A DNA stretch of 64,000 nt from Candidatus Rokuibacteriota bacterium (GTDB lineage Bacteria; Methylomirabilota; Methylomirabilia; Rokubacteriales; CSP1-6): assembly GCA_016200085.1 (NCBI GenBank), contig JACQFL010000032.1, positions 62,001-126,000 on the forward strand. The letters run 5' to 3'. Each line of letters begins with the position of its first letter. The first letter of the stretch is position 1. A program made the translations under genes and the position numbers. Under the pieces are notes generated by a model, which searched no databases, was not told the origin of the DNA, and was given only the letters and a program-made list of their open reading frames with translations. Positions 8,096 through 16,948 of this stretch are shown one piece after another.

Positions 8096-9220
8096 CTAGT
8101 CTAGCTGCTTTCGGAAGCGCAGCACGGACAAGGTGAACACCACCGCCCCGAACGCCACCAGCGGCAGCAGGCTCGACCACAGGTACTCGATGCCGATCCC
8201 CTTGAGGACGATCCCGCGCACGATGCGCAGGAAGTACGTGAGCGGGATGATGGCGGCCAGGTACTGCGCGCCCACCGGCATGCCCTCGATGGGGAAGAGG
8301 AGGCCCGAGAGGTAGATCGACGGCAGGAAGGTGAGGAACGCGAGCTGCATCGCCTGGGGCACCGTGCGCGAGGCCGCGGAGATGAGGATGCCGATGCCGA
8401 GCGTGCCCCACATGAAGACGAGCGAGAGCGCGTACAGCAGGGGCAGGCTGCCGCGGATGGGCACGTCGAAGACGAAGTGGGCGACGAGCAGCGCCATCGT
8501 CATCTGGCCGTACGCGAGCAGCAGGTTCGGGATGATCTTGCCGAGCAGGAGCTCCCAGCGGCGGATCGGGCTCACGATCAGGGCCTCCAGCGTCCCCCTC
8601 TCACGCTCGCGCACCACCGCGATGGCCATCACGCTGATCGTGGTCTGCATGAGGAGGGCGCCCACCAGGCCGGGGACGATGAAGATGGCGGAGACGAGGT
8701 CGGGGTTGTACCAGGCGCGCACCCGCATGTCCAGCGGGGGCTGGTCCCGCCGCACCACGTTGCCCTGCACGGTCTCGCTGAGCACCCGCAGCGAGCGGTC
8801 GGCGCCGAGCGCGGCGGCGGCGTTCATGGCCGAGGTCGCCACCTGTGGATCGGAGGCGTCCACGATCACCTGCACCTCGGCTTCGCGACGGGCCAGCCGG
8901 GTCGCATAGTCGGGCGGGATGACGATGCCGACCTTGGCCTGGCCGCCGTCGATCAGCCGCGCGATCTCCCGCGGGGAGGCCACGAGATAGCGGATGTCGA
9001 AGTACTGGCTGTTCTCGAAGGCCTCCAGCAGCCGGCGCGCCTCGAGGCTTCCGGACTGGTCGAGCACGGCGGTGGGGACGTGCTTGACGTCGGTGTTGAT
9101 CGCCCAGCCGAAGATGAAGAGCATGACCACTGGCATGAAGAGGGCCAGCGTGAGGGCCAGGCGGTCGCGCCAGAGCTGGATGAACTCCTTGGCGATGATC
9201 CCGTAGAGGCGGCTACCCAC
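8096..9220 (-). CDS. ABC-2 type transporter permease (YbhS/YbhR type)
   Basis: 374 residues. One N-terminal membrane helix (about 22-42), a large extracytoplasmic domain (about 45-175), then five to six helices from about 178 to 368, with the ABC-2 signature RERERGTLEALIVSPIRRWELLLGK. This architecture belongs to HlyD/ATPase/permease multidrug-type exporters. GTG start overlapping the ATPase stop by 8 bp. Only one permease gene is present, so it should form a homodimer. Confidence 0.9.
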   Translation of the reverse strand: MGSRLYGIIAKEFIQLWRDRLALTLALFMPVVMLFIFGWAINTDVKHVPTAVLDQSGSLEARRLLEAFENSQYFDIRYLVASPREIARLIDGGQAKVGIVIPPDYATRLARREAEVQVIVDASDPQVATSAMNAAAALGADRSLRVLSETVQGNVVRRDQPPLDMRVRAWYNPDLVSAIFIVPGLVGALLMQTTISVMAIAVVRERERGTLEALIVSPIRRWELLLGKIIPNLLLAYGQMTMALLVAHFVFDVPIRGSLPLLYALSLVFMWGTLGIGILISAASRTVPQAMQLAFLTFLPSIYLSGLLFPIEGMPVGAQYLAAIIPLTYFLRIVRGIVLKGIGIEYLWSSLLPLVAFGAVVFTLSVLRFRKQLD

Positions 9221-10217
9221 GGCCGTCGCCCCCCCGCGCCAGCGCGCGCAGCTGCTCGCGCACGCGCGCCTTGCGCTCCTTGTCCACGAACGACACGAAG
9301 AGGTCCTCCACGGAGGGTTCGACCTCGCGGGCCCACCGGGCCTCGAGGCCCTGCGCCCGCAGCCGCGCGAGCACGGCGTCCGCGTCGAGCGCGCCGGACG
9401 CGAGCACCAGCCGCAGCCGCCCGCCCACCCGCATGACCTCCTCCACGGCCTCCCAGTCCGCCAGCGCCTCGCTCGCGCGACGTGGATCGCCGGCCTCCAC
9501 CTCGACGACGTGGGCGCGAAAGGCCTCGGACTTGATGAGCGCGGGCGCGCCCTGCGCGATGATCTTGCCCTGGTAGATGAAGCCGAGCGTGTCGCAGAGC
9601 TCGGCCTCGTCCATGTAGTGGGTGGTGACGAGGATGGTCGTGCCCTCGTCGGCGAGGCTCCGGATCAGCGCCCAGAACGTGCGCCGCGAGACGGGATCGA
9701 CGCCCGCCGTGGGCTCGTCGAGGAACACCAGGCGCGGCGCGTGCACCAGTGCGCACGTGAGGGCCAGGCGCTGGCGATAGCCGCCCGAGAGCTTGCCCGC
9801 GAGCTGTCGCTCGCGCCCGCCGAGGTCGCCGAGCCGGATCATCTGCTCGAGCCGGCGGGCCCGCTCCGCGCGGGGCACCTCGTACACGCGCGCGTAGAAC
9901 GTGAGGTTCTCCAGCACGGTGAGGTCGTCGTAGAGCGAGAAGCGCTGCGACATGTAGCCGATGGCCGACTTCACCCGCTCGGGATCCTCGCGCAGGTCGA
10001 TCCCGAGCACGCGCCCCTCGCCCTCGGTCGGCTCGAGGATCCCGCAGAGCATCCGGAGGGTGGTCGACTTGCCCGCCCCGTTGGGGCCGAGGAAGCCGTA
10101 CAGCTCCCCCTCGCGCACGCTGATGTCGACGTGATCCACCGCCGTGACCGCGTCGAACCGCTTGGTCAGGCCGCGGGTGACGACGGCGAGCTGGCCGGAC
10201 GCGTCCCGCAGGCTCAC
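9213..10217 (-). CDS. ABC transporter ATP-binding protein (YbhF/CcmA type)
   Basis: 334 residues with one nucleotide-binding domain: Walker A GPNGAGKST (about 44-52), Q-loop YMSQRFSLY, signature LSGGYRQR, Walker B LVFLDEPTAGVDP and H-loop TTHYMDEAE. A C-terminal extension (about 230-334) is typical of exporter ATPases of this class. GTG start 16 bp after the HlyD gene. It energises the ABC-2 permease encoded by the overlapping gene. Confidence 0.93.
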   Translation of the reverse strand: MSLRDASGQLAVVTRGLTKRFDAVTAVDHVDISVREGELYGFLGPNGAGKSTTLRMLCGILEPTEGEGRVLGIDLREDPERVKSAIGYMSQRFSLYDDLTVLENLTFYARVYEVPRAERARRLEQMIRLGDLGGRERQLAGKLSGGYRQRLALTCALVHAPRLVFLDEPTAGVDPVSRRTFWALIRSLADEGTTILVTTHYMDEAELCDTLGFIYQGKIIAQGAPALIKSEAFRAHVVEVEAGDPRRASEALADWEAVEEVMRVGGRLRLVLASGALDADAVLARLRAQGLEARWAREVEPSVEDLFVSFVDKERKARVREQLRALARGGDGRG

Positions 10218-10233
10218 GGCGCCGGGCGGCCCC

Positions 10234-11382
10234 TCAGCGCGCCGGCAGGATCTCGGCGTCGGCCGGCATGCCGGGCTTGAGCAGACCGTCGGTGTCCTTG
10301 ACGGCGAGCTTCACGCGGAAGACGAGGTTCACGCGCTCCTTCTTCGTCTGCACATTCTTGGGGGTGAACTCGGCCTCCGACGACACCTCGCTGACGGTGG
10401 CGAAGAACTTCCGCCCGGGAAAGGCGTCCACGCTGATCGTCGCCGGCTGGCCGACCTTGACGCGGCCAATGTCGGTCTCCGACACGTACGCGCGTAGCCA
10501 GAGATCGGTCGTGTCCAGGAGGGTCACGATCGACACCCCGGGGGTCAGGGTCTCGCCCGCCTCGGCGTTCTTGCGCAGCACGACTCCCGTCAGCGGGGAG
10601 ACCAGGCGTGTCTCGTCGAGCCGCGACTGGGCCAGGGCCGCCGCCGCGCGCGCCTCGGCGACCTGCGCGCGCGCGGCGGCGATGGCCTCCGGGCGCGAGC
10701 CCGCCTTGAGGAGCGCCAGCCGCTGCTCGGCGGCGCGCACCGCGGCCCGCGCGGCCTCCACCTCGTACTGGCGCGCACCGGCCTCCACCAGGCTCAGCTT
10801 CTCGCGCGCCGCCGTCTCCGCCGCGACCGCGGACTCGTAGCCCTGGCGGGCACGGTCCACCTCCTGGGCGGCCACGAGGTCCTTGGCGAAGAGCTCGCGC
10901 GTGCGCGTGAACTCCCGGTCGGTCCACTCGCGCTTGACGGTGGCGTCACGCAGGCTGGCGCGGGCCTGCTCGATCTCCTGGGCGCGGGAGCCCGCTCGCA
11001 GATTCTCGAGATCGGCCTGGGCGCGGTCGAGCTGGGCCTGCGCCTCGCGGATCTCCTCGGCTCGGCTGCCGGCCTCGAGGTCACGCCGCCGCGCCTCCGC
11101 GGTGCCGACGGCCGCCTGGGCGCGGCGCAGATCGGCCTGCAGCTCCGCGGGGTCCAGGCGCGCGATGAGCTGGCCGCGCTCCACGGGCTGCCCCTCGCGC
11201 ACCGCCAACTCGACGATGCGCCCGGTGATCTTGGGGCTCACCCCGACCTGGCGCGCCTCGATGGTCCCGGTCACGGCGAGGGCACGGTCGTCGGTGGCGA
11301 GGCGGCGCGCTGCCCACGTCGCCGCGATGCCCGCCGTCAGCACGAGCGCCGCCACGGCGGCCAGCCGGAGCGCGCGCGCCAT
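10234..11382 (-). CDS. HlyD-family membrane fusion protein (YbhG type)
   Basis: 382 residues. An N-terminal membrane anchor (about 5-24), biotinyl-lipoyl-like half (GTIEARQVGVSPKITGRI), a long alanine/arginine-rich coiled coil (about 75-245) with a repeated LxAGSRxEEI phrase, then the second lipoyl half and beta-barrel (LVSPLTGVVLRKN, GMPADAEI). It bridges the inner-membrane ABC exporter to the periplasm or an outer-membrane channel. No TolC-type gene is visible here. The start shares one base with the M16 stop (TGATG). Confidence 0.92.
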   Translation of the reverse strand: MARALRLAAVAALVLTAGIAATWAARRLATDDRALAVTGTIEARQVGVSPKITGRIVELAVREGQPVERGQLIARLDPAELQADLRRAQAAVGTAEARRRDLEAGSRAEEIREAQAQLDRAQADLENLRAGSRAQEIEQARASLRDATVKREWTDREFTRTRELFAKDLVAAQEVDRARQGYESAVAAETAAREKLSLVEAGARQYEVEAARAAVRAAEQRLALLKAGSRPEAIAAARAQVAEARAAAALAQSRLDETRLVSPLTGVVLRKNAEAGETLTPGVSIVTLLDTTDLWLRAYVSETDIGRVKVGQPATISVDAFPGRKFFATVSEVSSEAEFTPKNVQTKKERVNLVFRVKLAVKDTDGLLKPGMPADAEILPAR

Positions 11383-12704
11383 CACTTGAGGGGCAGCAGG
11401 ACGCCGGCCGTCTTCCTGTCCGGAAGGAACCACGCGCGGGCCACCCGCTGCACGTCGGCGGCGGTCACCGCGCGCACGCGCTGCACGAAGTCCCCGGCCA
11501 GCGCCCAGCCGCCGATGAGCTCGAAGCGCGCCAGCGTGCTCGCGCGGGAGTGGACGGAGTCCTCGGCGAAGACGAAGGCCGCCTCCGTCTGGTTCTTGGC
11601 CCGCTGCAGCTCCTCGTCGGTCACCGGCTCGCGGCCCAGGCGGTCCATCTCGGCGAGCAGCGCCTGCTCCACCGTCTCGGGCGACTGGGCGGGCATCACG
11701 GTGGCGTAGAACCAGAACAGCGGCGGATCGAGCGCGAGGTAGGAGTAGTCGCCGCCGGCGTCGAGGGCGATCTGCCGCTCGTAGACGAGGCGCTTGAACA
11801 GGCGCGAGGCCCGGCCGCCGGAGACGATGGTCGAGAGCACCTCGAGCGGGATCGCGTCGGGGGAGCCGTGGTCGGGCACGTGCCAGGCCAGGTAGACGAT
11901 GGGCAGCTGCGCCTGCTTCTTGACCGTCACCCGGCGCTCGCCGTTCTGCGGCGGCTCCACCGCGAGGACCGGCGGCGGCGCGGCGCCGCGCGGGATCGCC
12001 CCGAACCGCGCCTTGATCTTCGCGAGCAGCTCGGGGGCCTTGAAGTCGCCGACCGCGACCACGATGGCGTTGTTCGGGACGTAGTACGTGCGGTAGAAGG
12101 CCCGGATCTGCTCGGCGGTGATCTTCCGCACGTCCTCGACCCAGCCGATCACCGGCTGGCCGTAGGGGTGCGCCTTGTAGGCCACCGCGTTGACTTCCTC
12201 GCCGAGGTACGAGCCGGGGTCGTCTTCCGTGCGCGTGCGGCGCTCCTCGAGCACGACCTCCCGCTCGGAGTCGACCTCCCTGGGATCGATCACGAGGTTG
12301 CGCATGCGATCGGCCTCGAGCTCGATCACGAGGTCGACTCGGTCGGCGGCGATGTCGACGTAGTAGGAGGTCCAGTCCATCGTGGTGGCGGCGTTGTCGT
12401 GGCCGCCGTTCTGCACCACGAGGCGCGCGAACTCGCCGCGCGGGTGTGCCGGCGTGCCCTTGAACATCATGTGCTCGAGGAAGTGCGCGACCCCCGTGAC
12501 CCCGCGCGCCTCGTTGCGCGCCCCCACGCGGTACCAGACTTGGAACGACACGATCGGGCTGCGGCGGTCCTCGAGCAGCAGCACGCGCAGGCCGTTGTCG
12601 AGGTCGGTGGCGAGCACGGGAGCGGCGGGGCCGGCGGAGGCGGGCCCGAGGCCTCCGGCGAGGACGGCGAGCGCCAGGGCGGTCGACAGGACGGCGCGCA
12701 GCAT
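11382..12704 (-). CDS. Zinc protease, M16 family, catalytic subunit
   Basis: 440 residues with a signal peptide ending near ASAG (about residue 25). Intact zinc motif H74-F-L-E77-H78 and a downstream glutamate in the ELEADRM region typical of M16A. The C-terminal half carries the substrate-binding SRLFKRLVYERQ element. It would degrade small peptides in the periplasm, probably with the inactive partner at 6762-8090. It is the first gene of the minus-strand run; the 67-bp gap to the HtrA-like gene must hold both divergent promoters. Confidence 0.92.
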   Translation of the reverse strand: MLRAVLSTALALAVLAGGLGPASAGPAAPVLATDLDNGLRVLLLEDRRSPIVSFQVWYRVGARNEARGVTGVAHFLEHMMFKGTPAHPRGEFARLVVQNGGHDNAATTMDWTSYYVDIAADRVDLVIELEADRMRNLVIDPREVDSEREVVLEERRTRTEDDPGSYLGEEVNAVAYKAHPYGQPVIGWVEDVRKITAEQIRAFYRTYYVPNNAIVVAVGDFKAPELLAKIKARFGAIPRGAAPPPVLAVEPPQNGERRVTVKKQAQLPIVYLAWHVPDHGSPDAIPLEVLSTIVSGGRASRLFKRLVYERQIALDAGGDYSYLALDPPLFWFYATVMPAQSPETVEQALLAEMDRLGREPVTDEELQRAKNQTEAAFVFAEDSVHSRASTLARFELIGGWALAGDFVQRVRAVTAADVQRVARAWFLPDRKTAGVLLPLK

Positions 12705-12771
12705 ACGACGATTATACGCGCCACCGTGCCGCAGCGTGTCAGACGGCGAGGGGCGGTGTATCATCGCCCTC

Positions 12772-13818
12772 GTGATCCCCGCCGCGCTGGCGCTGGCCTT
12801 GCTGCTCGCGATCCCCTCCGCGGCCGGCGCCGACACCTGCAACGAGGCGTTCACCACCCTCTTCGAGCGGCTCTCCCCTGCCGTCGTGTCCATCCAGGCG
12901 ACGAAGATCAACAAGGCCAAGCCGCAGCGGCGCTTCGAGACCATCGTGGGCTCGGGCGTGGTCATCGAGCGCGACGGCCAGGTGCTGACCAACGCCCACG
13001 TCGTCGACGGCGCCGGCACGCTCACGGTCGCCCTGGACTCCGGCGACCGGGTGCCGGCGAAGGTCGTCGGACTGGACCCCGTCATGGACATCGCGCTGCT
13101 GAAGATCGAGCCGCGGAGCGCGCAGCCGACGGCCCGGCTCGGCGACTCCTCCACGATCAAGGTCGGGGCCGAGGTCGTCGCCATCGGCAGCCCGATCGGC
13201 CTGGACCAGACCATGACCCGCGGCATCGTGAGCGGGCTCAACCGGATCCTGCCCGGCGCGCCGGATCAGCCGATGATCCAGACGGACGCCGCCATCAACC
13301 CCGGCAACTCCGGGGGGCCGCTCGTCGACCGCTGCGGCGGCGTGATCGGGATCAACACCTACATCTCGGAAGACGCGCAGAGCGTGGGCTTCGCCGTGCC
13401 GATCAACGCCGTGAAGGCCACGCTGAAGGAATTACGTGAGGTCGGCCGGGTGGTGCGACCGTGGATCGGCATCCAGGGCCGCCCCGTGGACCCGCGCCTG
13501 ACCTCGATGATCAAGCTGCCGCTGCAGCCGGGCTACCTCGTGGAGATCGTCTTCGACGGCAGCCCCGCGGACAAGGCGGGCATCCGCGGGGGCACGACCT
13601 CGGTGGCGCTCGAGGGCGAGGAGTACCTCCTGGGCGGCGACATCATCACCGCCATCCAGGGCCAGCCGGTGCGCAGCCACGAGGAGTACATGGTGCGGCT
13701 CCGGGCGTTCAAGCCCGGGCAGCGCGCGCGCCTCACCGTCGTGCGCGAGGGCCAGAGCCGCGAGGTCAGCGTCACCGTCTCCGAGCGCCCGCGCCTGCCC
13801 TCCGACCTCGCAGATTAA
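12772..13818 (+). CDS. HtrA/DegP-type serine protease (S1C) with one PDZ domain
   Basis: 348 residues from GTG 12772. A signal peptide (about 1-20) is followed by a trypsin-like domain with the full triad H76 (TNAHVVDG), D106 (MDIALL) and S180 (NPGNSGGP). One PDZ domain covers about 225-335 with a YLVEI carboxylate-binding loop. It acts as a periplasmic quality-control protease. The start is the only in-frame start codon directly before the hydrophobic segment; an upstream in-frame extension would overlap the divergent M16 gene and has no signal character. A repeat with a strong hairpin follows the stop. Confidence 0.9.
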   Translation: MIPAALALALLLAIPSAAGADTCNEAFTTLFERLSPAVVSIQATKINKAKPQRRFETIVGSGVVIERDGQVLTNAHVVDGAGTLTVALDSGDRVPAKVVGLDPVMDIALLKIEPRSAQPTARLGDSSTIKVGAEVVAIGSPIGLDQTMTRGIVSGLNRILPGAPDQPMIQTDAAINPGNSGGPLVDRCGGVIGINTYISEDAQSVGFAVPINAVKATLKELREVGRVVRPWIGIQGRPVDPRLTSMIKLPLQPGYLVEIVFDGSPADKAGIRGGTTSVALEGEEYLLGGDIITAIQGQPVRSHEEYMVRLRAFKPGQRARLTVVREGQSREVSVTVSERPRLPSDLAD

Positions 13819-13824
13819 TGTACT

Positions 13825-13955
13825 GGGGGGCCTCGAACGGGCCCCCCAGACCCCCCGGCGCTCGGCACGCCCCGGGAAACCCGGGGCGCCCCTCGATCCC
13901 CAGACCCCCCGGCGCTCGGCACGCCCCGAAAACCCGGGGCGCTCCTCGATTCCCT
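13825..13955. repeat. Two-hairpin GC repeat, copy A (two tandem units)
   Basis: The stretch begins with an 8-bp hairpin (13825-13847, GGGGGGCC paired with GGCCCCCC). Two tandem units of about 54 bp follow (13847-13899 and 13901-13953), each reading CAGACCCCCC, GGCGCTCGGCACGCCCC, then AACCCGGGGCGC and CCTCGAT. The same pattern recurs near 23.7, 35.6, 42.65, 60.8 and 62.8 kb. It lies between the convergent HtrA-like gene and the uracil-DNA glycosylase group, so it may end transcription on both strands. Confidence 0.8.
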
Positions 13956-13963
13956 AGCCTCCC

Positions 13964-14065
13964 TCAGCGCGAGCGTGAGCCCGATCGTCCGGCGAGCGCG
14001 CGATAGGATTCGAGCGACGCGGTATCCGGGGCGTCGACGTGCACGTGCAGGAGCGAGGCGCTCAC
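13964..14065 (-). other. Short ORF coupled to the glycosylase gene, possibly a truncated gene
   Basis: A 33-codon frame from GTG 14065, overlapping the uracil-DNA glycosylase stop by four bases (GTGA), to TGA 13964. It ends just before repeat A. The product would start SASLLHVHVDAPDTASLESYRALAG. The GTGA coupling resembles genuine genes here, but the length suggests the 5' end of a gene cut short where the repeat now lies. No family recognised. Confidence 0.3.
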
Positions 14066-14778
14066 GGTGCCCCGGTCCCGAGGGCTGCCTGGGCCACCAG
14101 GCGCCGCGCCGTCGCGAACACGCGGCGCAACATCGGGCGGGTGAGCTTGCCGGTGAAGGTGTTCTGCTGGCTGGGGTGGTAGCACCCGAGCAGGGCGATC
14201 CCGTCCTCGAAGCGCGTCACGCTGCCGTGGCCGAAGGCCGGGCGGGCGCGCGCGGGCGGCGCGCCGAGCGCGCGACGCGCGCGCAGGTACGCCTGCCAGC
14301 CGATCCGGCCGAGGCCCACCACCACGCGCACGCGGTCGAGCAGCACCAGCTCCTCGAGCAGGTAGGGCTGGCAGCGGGCGATCTCCGTGATCGTCGGCTT
14401 GTTCGCAGGCGGCGCGCAGCGGATGGCCGCCGTGATGTAGGCGCCGCGCAGCGTGAGCCCGTCGTCGCGGTGGACCGAGCCCGGCTGGCTGGCGAAGCCG
14501 GTCTCCCAGAGCGCGCGGAAGAGCCAGAGCCCGCTCTGATCGCCGGTGAACATGCGGCCCGTGCGGTTGCCTCCGTGGGCGGCCGGCGCGAGCCCGACGA
14601 GGAGCAGGCGCGCGGCGGGATCGCCGAATCCCGGAAGCGGCCGCGCCCAGTAGGCCTGTCCCGCATACCGCCGCGGCGGCGCCACGGCCACGCCCTCGCG
14701 ATGGGCGACGAGGCGGGGACAGCGCCGGCAGACGACGATGCGCGCGTTGAGCGCGTCGAGGCGCGCGTGGCTTTTCAA
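14062..14778 (-). CDS. Uracil-DNA glycosylase, family 5 (UDGb type)
   Basis: 238 residues from a TTG start. Cysteines that can bind the 4Fe-4S cluster of family 4/5 enzymes are present: CRRCP near residue 18, then C-A-P-P and a further cysteine in ARCQPYL near 110-125. The active-site loop LLVGLAPAAHGGNRTGRMFTGD lacks the family 4 acid and matches family 5. The C-terminal motif YHPSQQNTFTGKL supplies the other catalytic loop. It removes uracil and hypoxanthine from DNA at the start of base excision repair. Divergent from the isoaspartyl peptidase with a 29-bp gap. Confidence 0.9.
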   Translation of the reverse strand: MKSHARLDALNARIVVCRRCPRLVAHREGVAVAPPRRYAGQAYWARPLPGFGDPAARLLLVGLAPAAHGGNRTGRMFTGDQSGLWLFRALWETGFASQPGSVHRDDGLTLRGAYITAAIRCAPPANKPTITEIARCQPYLLEELVLLDRVRVVVGLGRIGWQAYLRARRALGAPPARARPAFGHGSVTRFEDGIALLGCYHPSQQNTFTGKLTRPMLRRVFATARRLVAQAALGTGAP

Positions 14779-14807
14779 GGCGCCCGGATTGTGCCACGGT
14801 ACATCGC

Positions 14808-15713
14808 ATGGCGCGACAGGAGGGGCGCGCGACTGCCCGCGTCCCCGCTCTCATCGTCCACGGCGGCGCCGGCGCCGATCCGGCCGAGGGGCGCGCGGAG
14901 CTGCGAGAGGGCGTGCGCGTCGCCGCCGCCGCGGGCTGGGGTGTGCTCGCGGGTGGCGGGAGCGCCGTCGATGCCGTGGAGGCGGCCGTCCGCGTGCTCG
15001 AGGATCACCCGGGCTTCAACGCCGGCCGCGGCTCCGTGCTCACGAGCGCCGGCACCGTCGAGACCGACGCCTCGATCATGGAGGGCGACCGCCTGTCGTG
15101 CGGCGCCGTCGCCGCCGTGGCCGGCGTCGCCAATCCCGTCACGCTGGCCCGGCGGGTGATGGAGACCGGCCGGGTGGTCCTGCTGGCGGGGGATGGCGCG
15201 CGGCGGTTCGCCCTCGCCACGGGGGTGCCCGAATGCGATCCGGCGTCGTTGATCACGGAGCGGCAGCTCGCGCGCTGGCGCGAGCGGACCCAGGCTGCCG
15301 AGCCCGTGCGCGGCACGGTCGGGGCCGTCGCGCTCGACCGCGCCGGGACGGTCGCGGCGGCCACGTCGACGGGCGGCACCGCCGGCAAGCTGCCGGGACG
15401 CGTCGGCGACAGCGCGCTGATCGGCTGCGGGACGTACGCGGACTCGTCGCTCGGGGGCGTGTCCTGCACGGGCAGCGGCGAGGCGATCATCCGGGTCGTG
15501 CTCGCCCGGCGCGCCCTCGACTTCCTGAAGGAAGCCGACGATGCTGCCTACGCCGCCCGGGTCGCTGTCGATCTGCTCGTCGAAGAGGGACGGGGCGACG
15601 GCGGCCTGATCCTGATCGACTGGCGTGGCCACATCGGGCACGCGACCTCGACGCCGCTGATGCCCGTGGCCTGGATGTTCCCCGCCCTGGCCGAGCCCTG
15701 CATCGCCTTCTAG
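14808..15713 (+). CDS. Isoaspartyl peptidase / plant-type L-asparaginase (T2 family)
   Basis: 301 residues, an Ntn-hydrolase made as a precursor. N-terminal VHGGAG (17-22), SAVDAVEAAVRVLEDHP and the conserved FNAGRGSV (70-77) are present. The autocleavage site is GT170VGAVALD, where Thr170 becomes the nucleophile. It hydrolyses isoaspartyl dipeptides and asparagine in the cytosol. Only 4 bp separate it from the threonine dehydratase, so the two are probably co-transcribed for amino-acid breakdown. Confidence 0.92.
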   Translation: MARQEGRATARVPALIVHGGAGADPAEGRAELREGVRVAAAAGWGVLAGGGSAVDAVEAAVRVLEDHPGFNAGRGSVLTSAGTVETDASIMEGDRLSCGAVAAVAGVANPVTLARRVMETGRVVLLAGDGARRFALATGVPECDPASLITERQLARWRERTQAAEPVRGTVGAVALDRAGTVAAATSTGGTAGKLPGRVGDSALIGCGTYADSSLGGVSCTGSGEAIIRVVLARRALDFLKEADDAAYAARVAVDLLVEEGRGDGGLILIDWRGHIGHATSTPLMPVAWMFPALAEPCIAF

Positions 15714-15717
15714 TCCG

Positions 15718-16932
15718 GTGATCGGCCCCCACGACATCGAGGCAGCCCGCGCGCGCCTGAGGGGCGCGATCCACCAGACGCCCTGCGCCTACTCCGAGAC
15801 ACTCTCGGAGCTGACGGGCACGCGCTGCTGGGTCAAGCTCGAGAACCTCCAGATGACCGGCTCGTTCAAGGAGCGCGGGGCCGCCAACCGGCTCCTCCAG
15901 CTGTCCGCGGAGGAGCGCCGGCGCGGCGTGGCGGCGGCGAGCGCGGGCAACCACGGCCTCGCCGTCGCCTTCCACGCCGCGCGCCTCGGCGTGCCGTCGG
16001 TGATCGTGATGCCGGAGTGGGCGCCGCTGATCAAGGTGGCCTCGGCGCGCCACCACGGGGCCGAAGTGATCCTCGCCGGCGCGAACTACGACGAGGCCTA
16101 CGAGCGGGCCTGCGCGACGGCGAAGGAACGCGGGCTCGTGTTCGTGCATCCCTTCGACGATCCCGAGGTCATCGCCGGCCAGGGCACGCTGGGCTTCGAG
16201 GTGCTCGAGCAGTGCCCCGACGTGGACGCGGTCCTCGTCCCCGTGGGCGGCGGCGGGCTCGTGGGCGGCGTCGGCATGGCCATCAAGAGCCGGCGCCCCG
16301 AGGTCCGCGTGATCGGGGTCCAGGCCGAGGCGCTGCCCGGCATGCTTCGCTCGCTCGAGGCTGGCCGGGTGGTCGCCGCGCCGGCGGCGGTGACGATTGC
16401 CGACGGCATCGCGGTCCGCCAGGTGACCGAGCGGACGCTCGCGCTGGCGCGCGCCCACGCCGACGCCGTGGTCACGGCCAGTGAGGAGGAGCTCGCCAAC
16501 GCCATCCTCGTGCTGCTCGAGGTGGAGAAGACCGTGGTCGAGGGCGCCGGCGCCGCCCCGCTGGCCGCCCTGCTCCATCGGCCCCTGCGCCTGCAGGGCG
16601 CGCGGGTCGTGCTGGTCTGCTCGGGCGGGAACATCGACGTCACCATGGTCGCGCGCATCATCGAGCGCGGGCTCGTGAAGGGCGGCCGGCTCGTGCGCCT
16701 GGGCGTCCTGCTGCGGGACCGGCCGGGCGAGCTGGCGCGCCTGACGGCGGTGATCGCCGGCGAGCGCGCCAACATCGTCCACATCGAGCACGATCGCGCG
16801 TTCGCCCCGGAGGCCGCCATCGGCCAGACGCAGGTCGAGCTGACCCTGGAGACCTCGGGGCGCGAGCAGATCGAGCGGCTGATCGCGCGGCTCGAGGGCT
16901 CCGGCTACCGGGTGGAAGAGCGGCGCGGCTGA
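15718..16932 (+). CDS. Threonine ammonia-lyase, catabolic type with ACT domain
   Basis: 404 residues from GTG 15718. PLP-dependent fold type II: the PLP lysine is K51 in GSFKERGAANR, the glycine-rich phosphate loop is PVGGGGLVGG, and the C-terminal catalytic part has CSGGNID. A single ACT domain follows (about 325-404, VLLRDRPGELARLTAVI). Converts threonine to 2-oxobutyrate and ammonia. One ACT domain and about 400 residues match the TdcB/IlvA-short class rather than the 500-residue biosynthetic IlvA. Co-directional with the isoaspartyl peptidase. Confidence 0.9.
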   Translation: MIGPHDIEAARARLRGAIHQTPCAYSETLSELTGTRCWVKLENLQMTGSFKERGAANRLLQLSAEERRRGVAAASAGNHGLAVAFHAARLGVPSVIVMPEWAPLIKVASARHHGAEVILAGANYDEAYERACATAKERGLVFVHPFDDPEVIAGQGTLGFEVLEQCPDVDAVLVPVGGGGLVGGVGMAIKSRRPEVRVIGVQAEALPGMLRSLEAGRVVAAPAAVTIADGIAVRQVTERTLALARAHADAVVTASEEELANAILVLLEVEKTVVEGAGAAPLAALLHRPLRLQGARVVLVCSGGNIDVTMVARIIERGLVKGGRLVRLGVLLRDRPGELARLTAVIAGERANIVHIEHDRAFAPEAAIGQTQVELTLETSGREQIERLIARLEGSGYRVEERRG

Positions 16933-16948
16933 GCCGGCCGGCGGCGGG

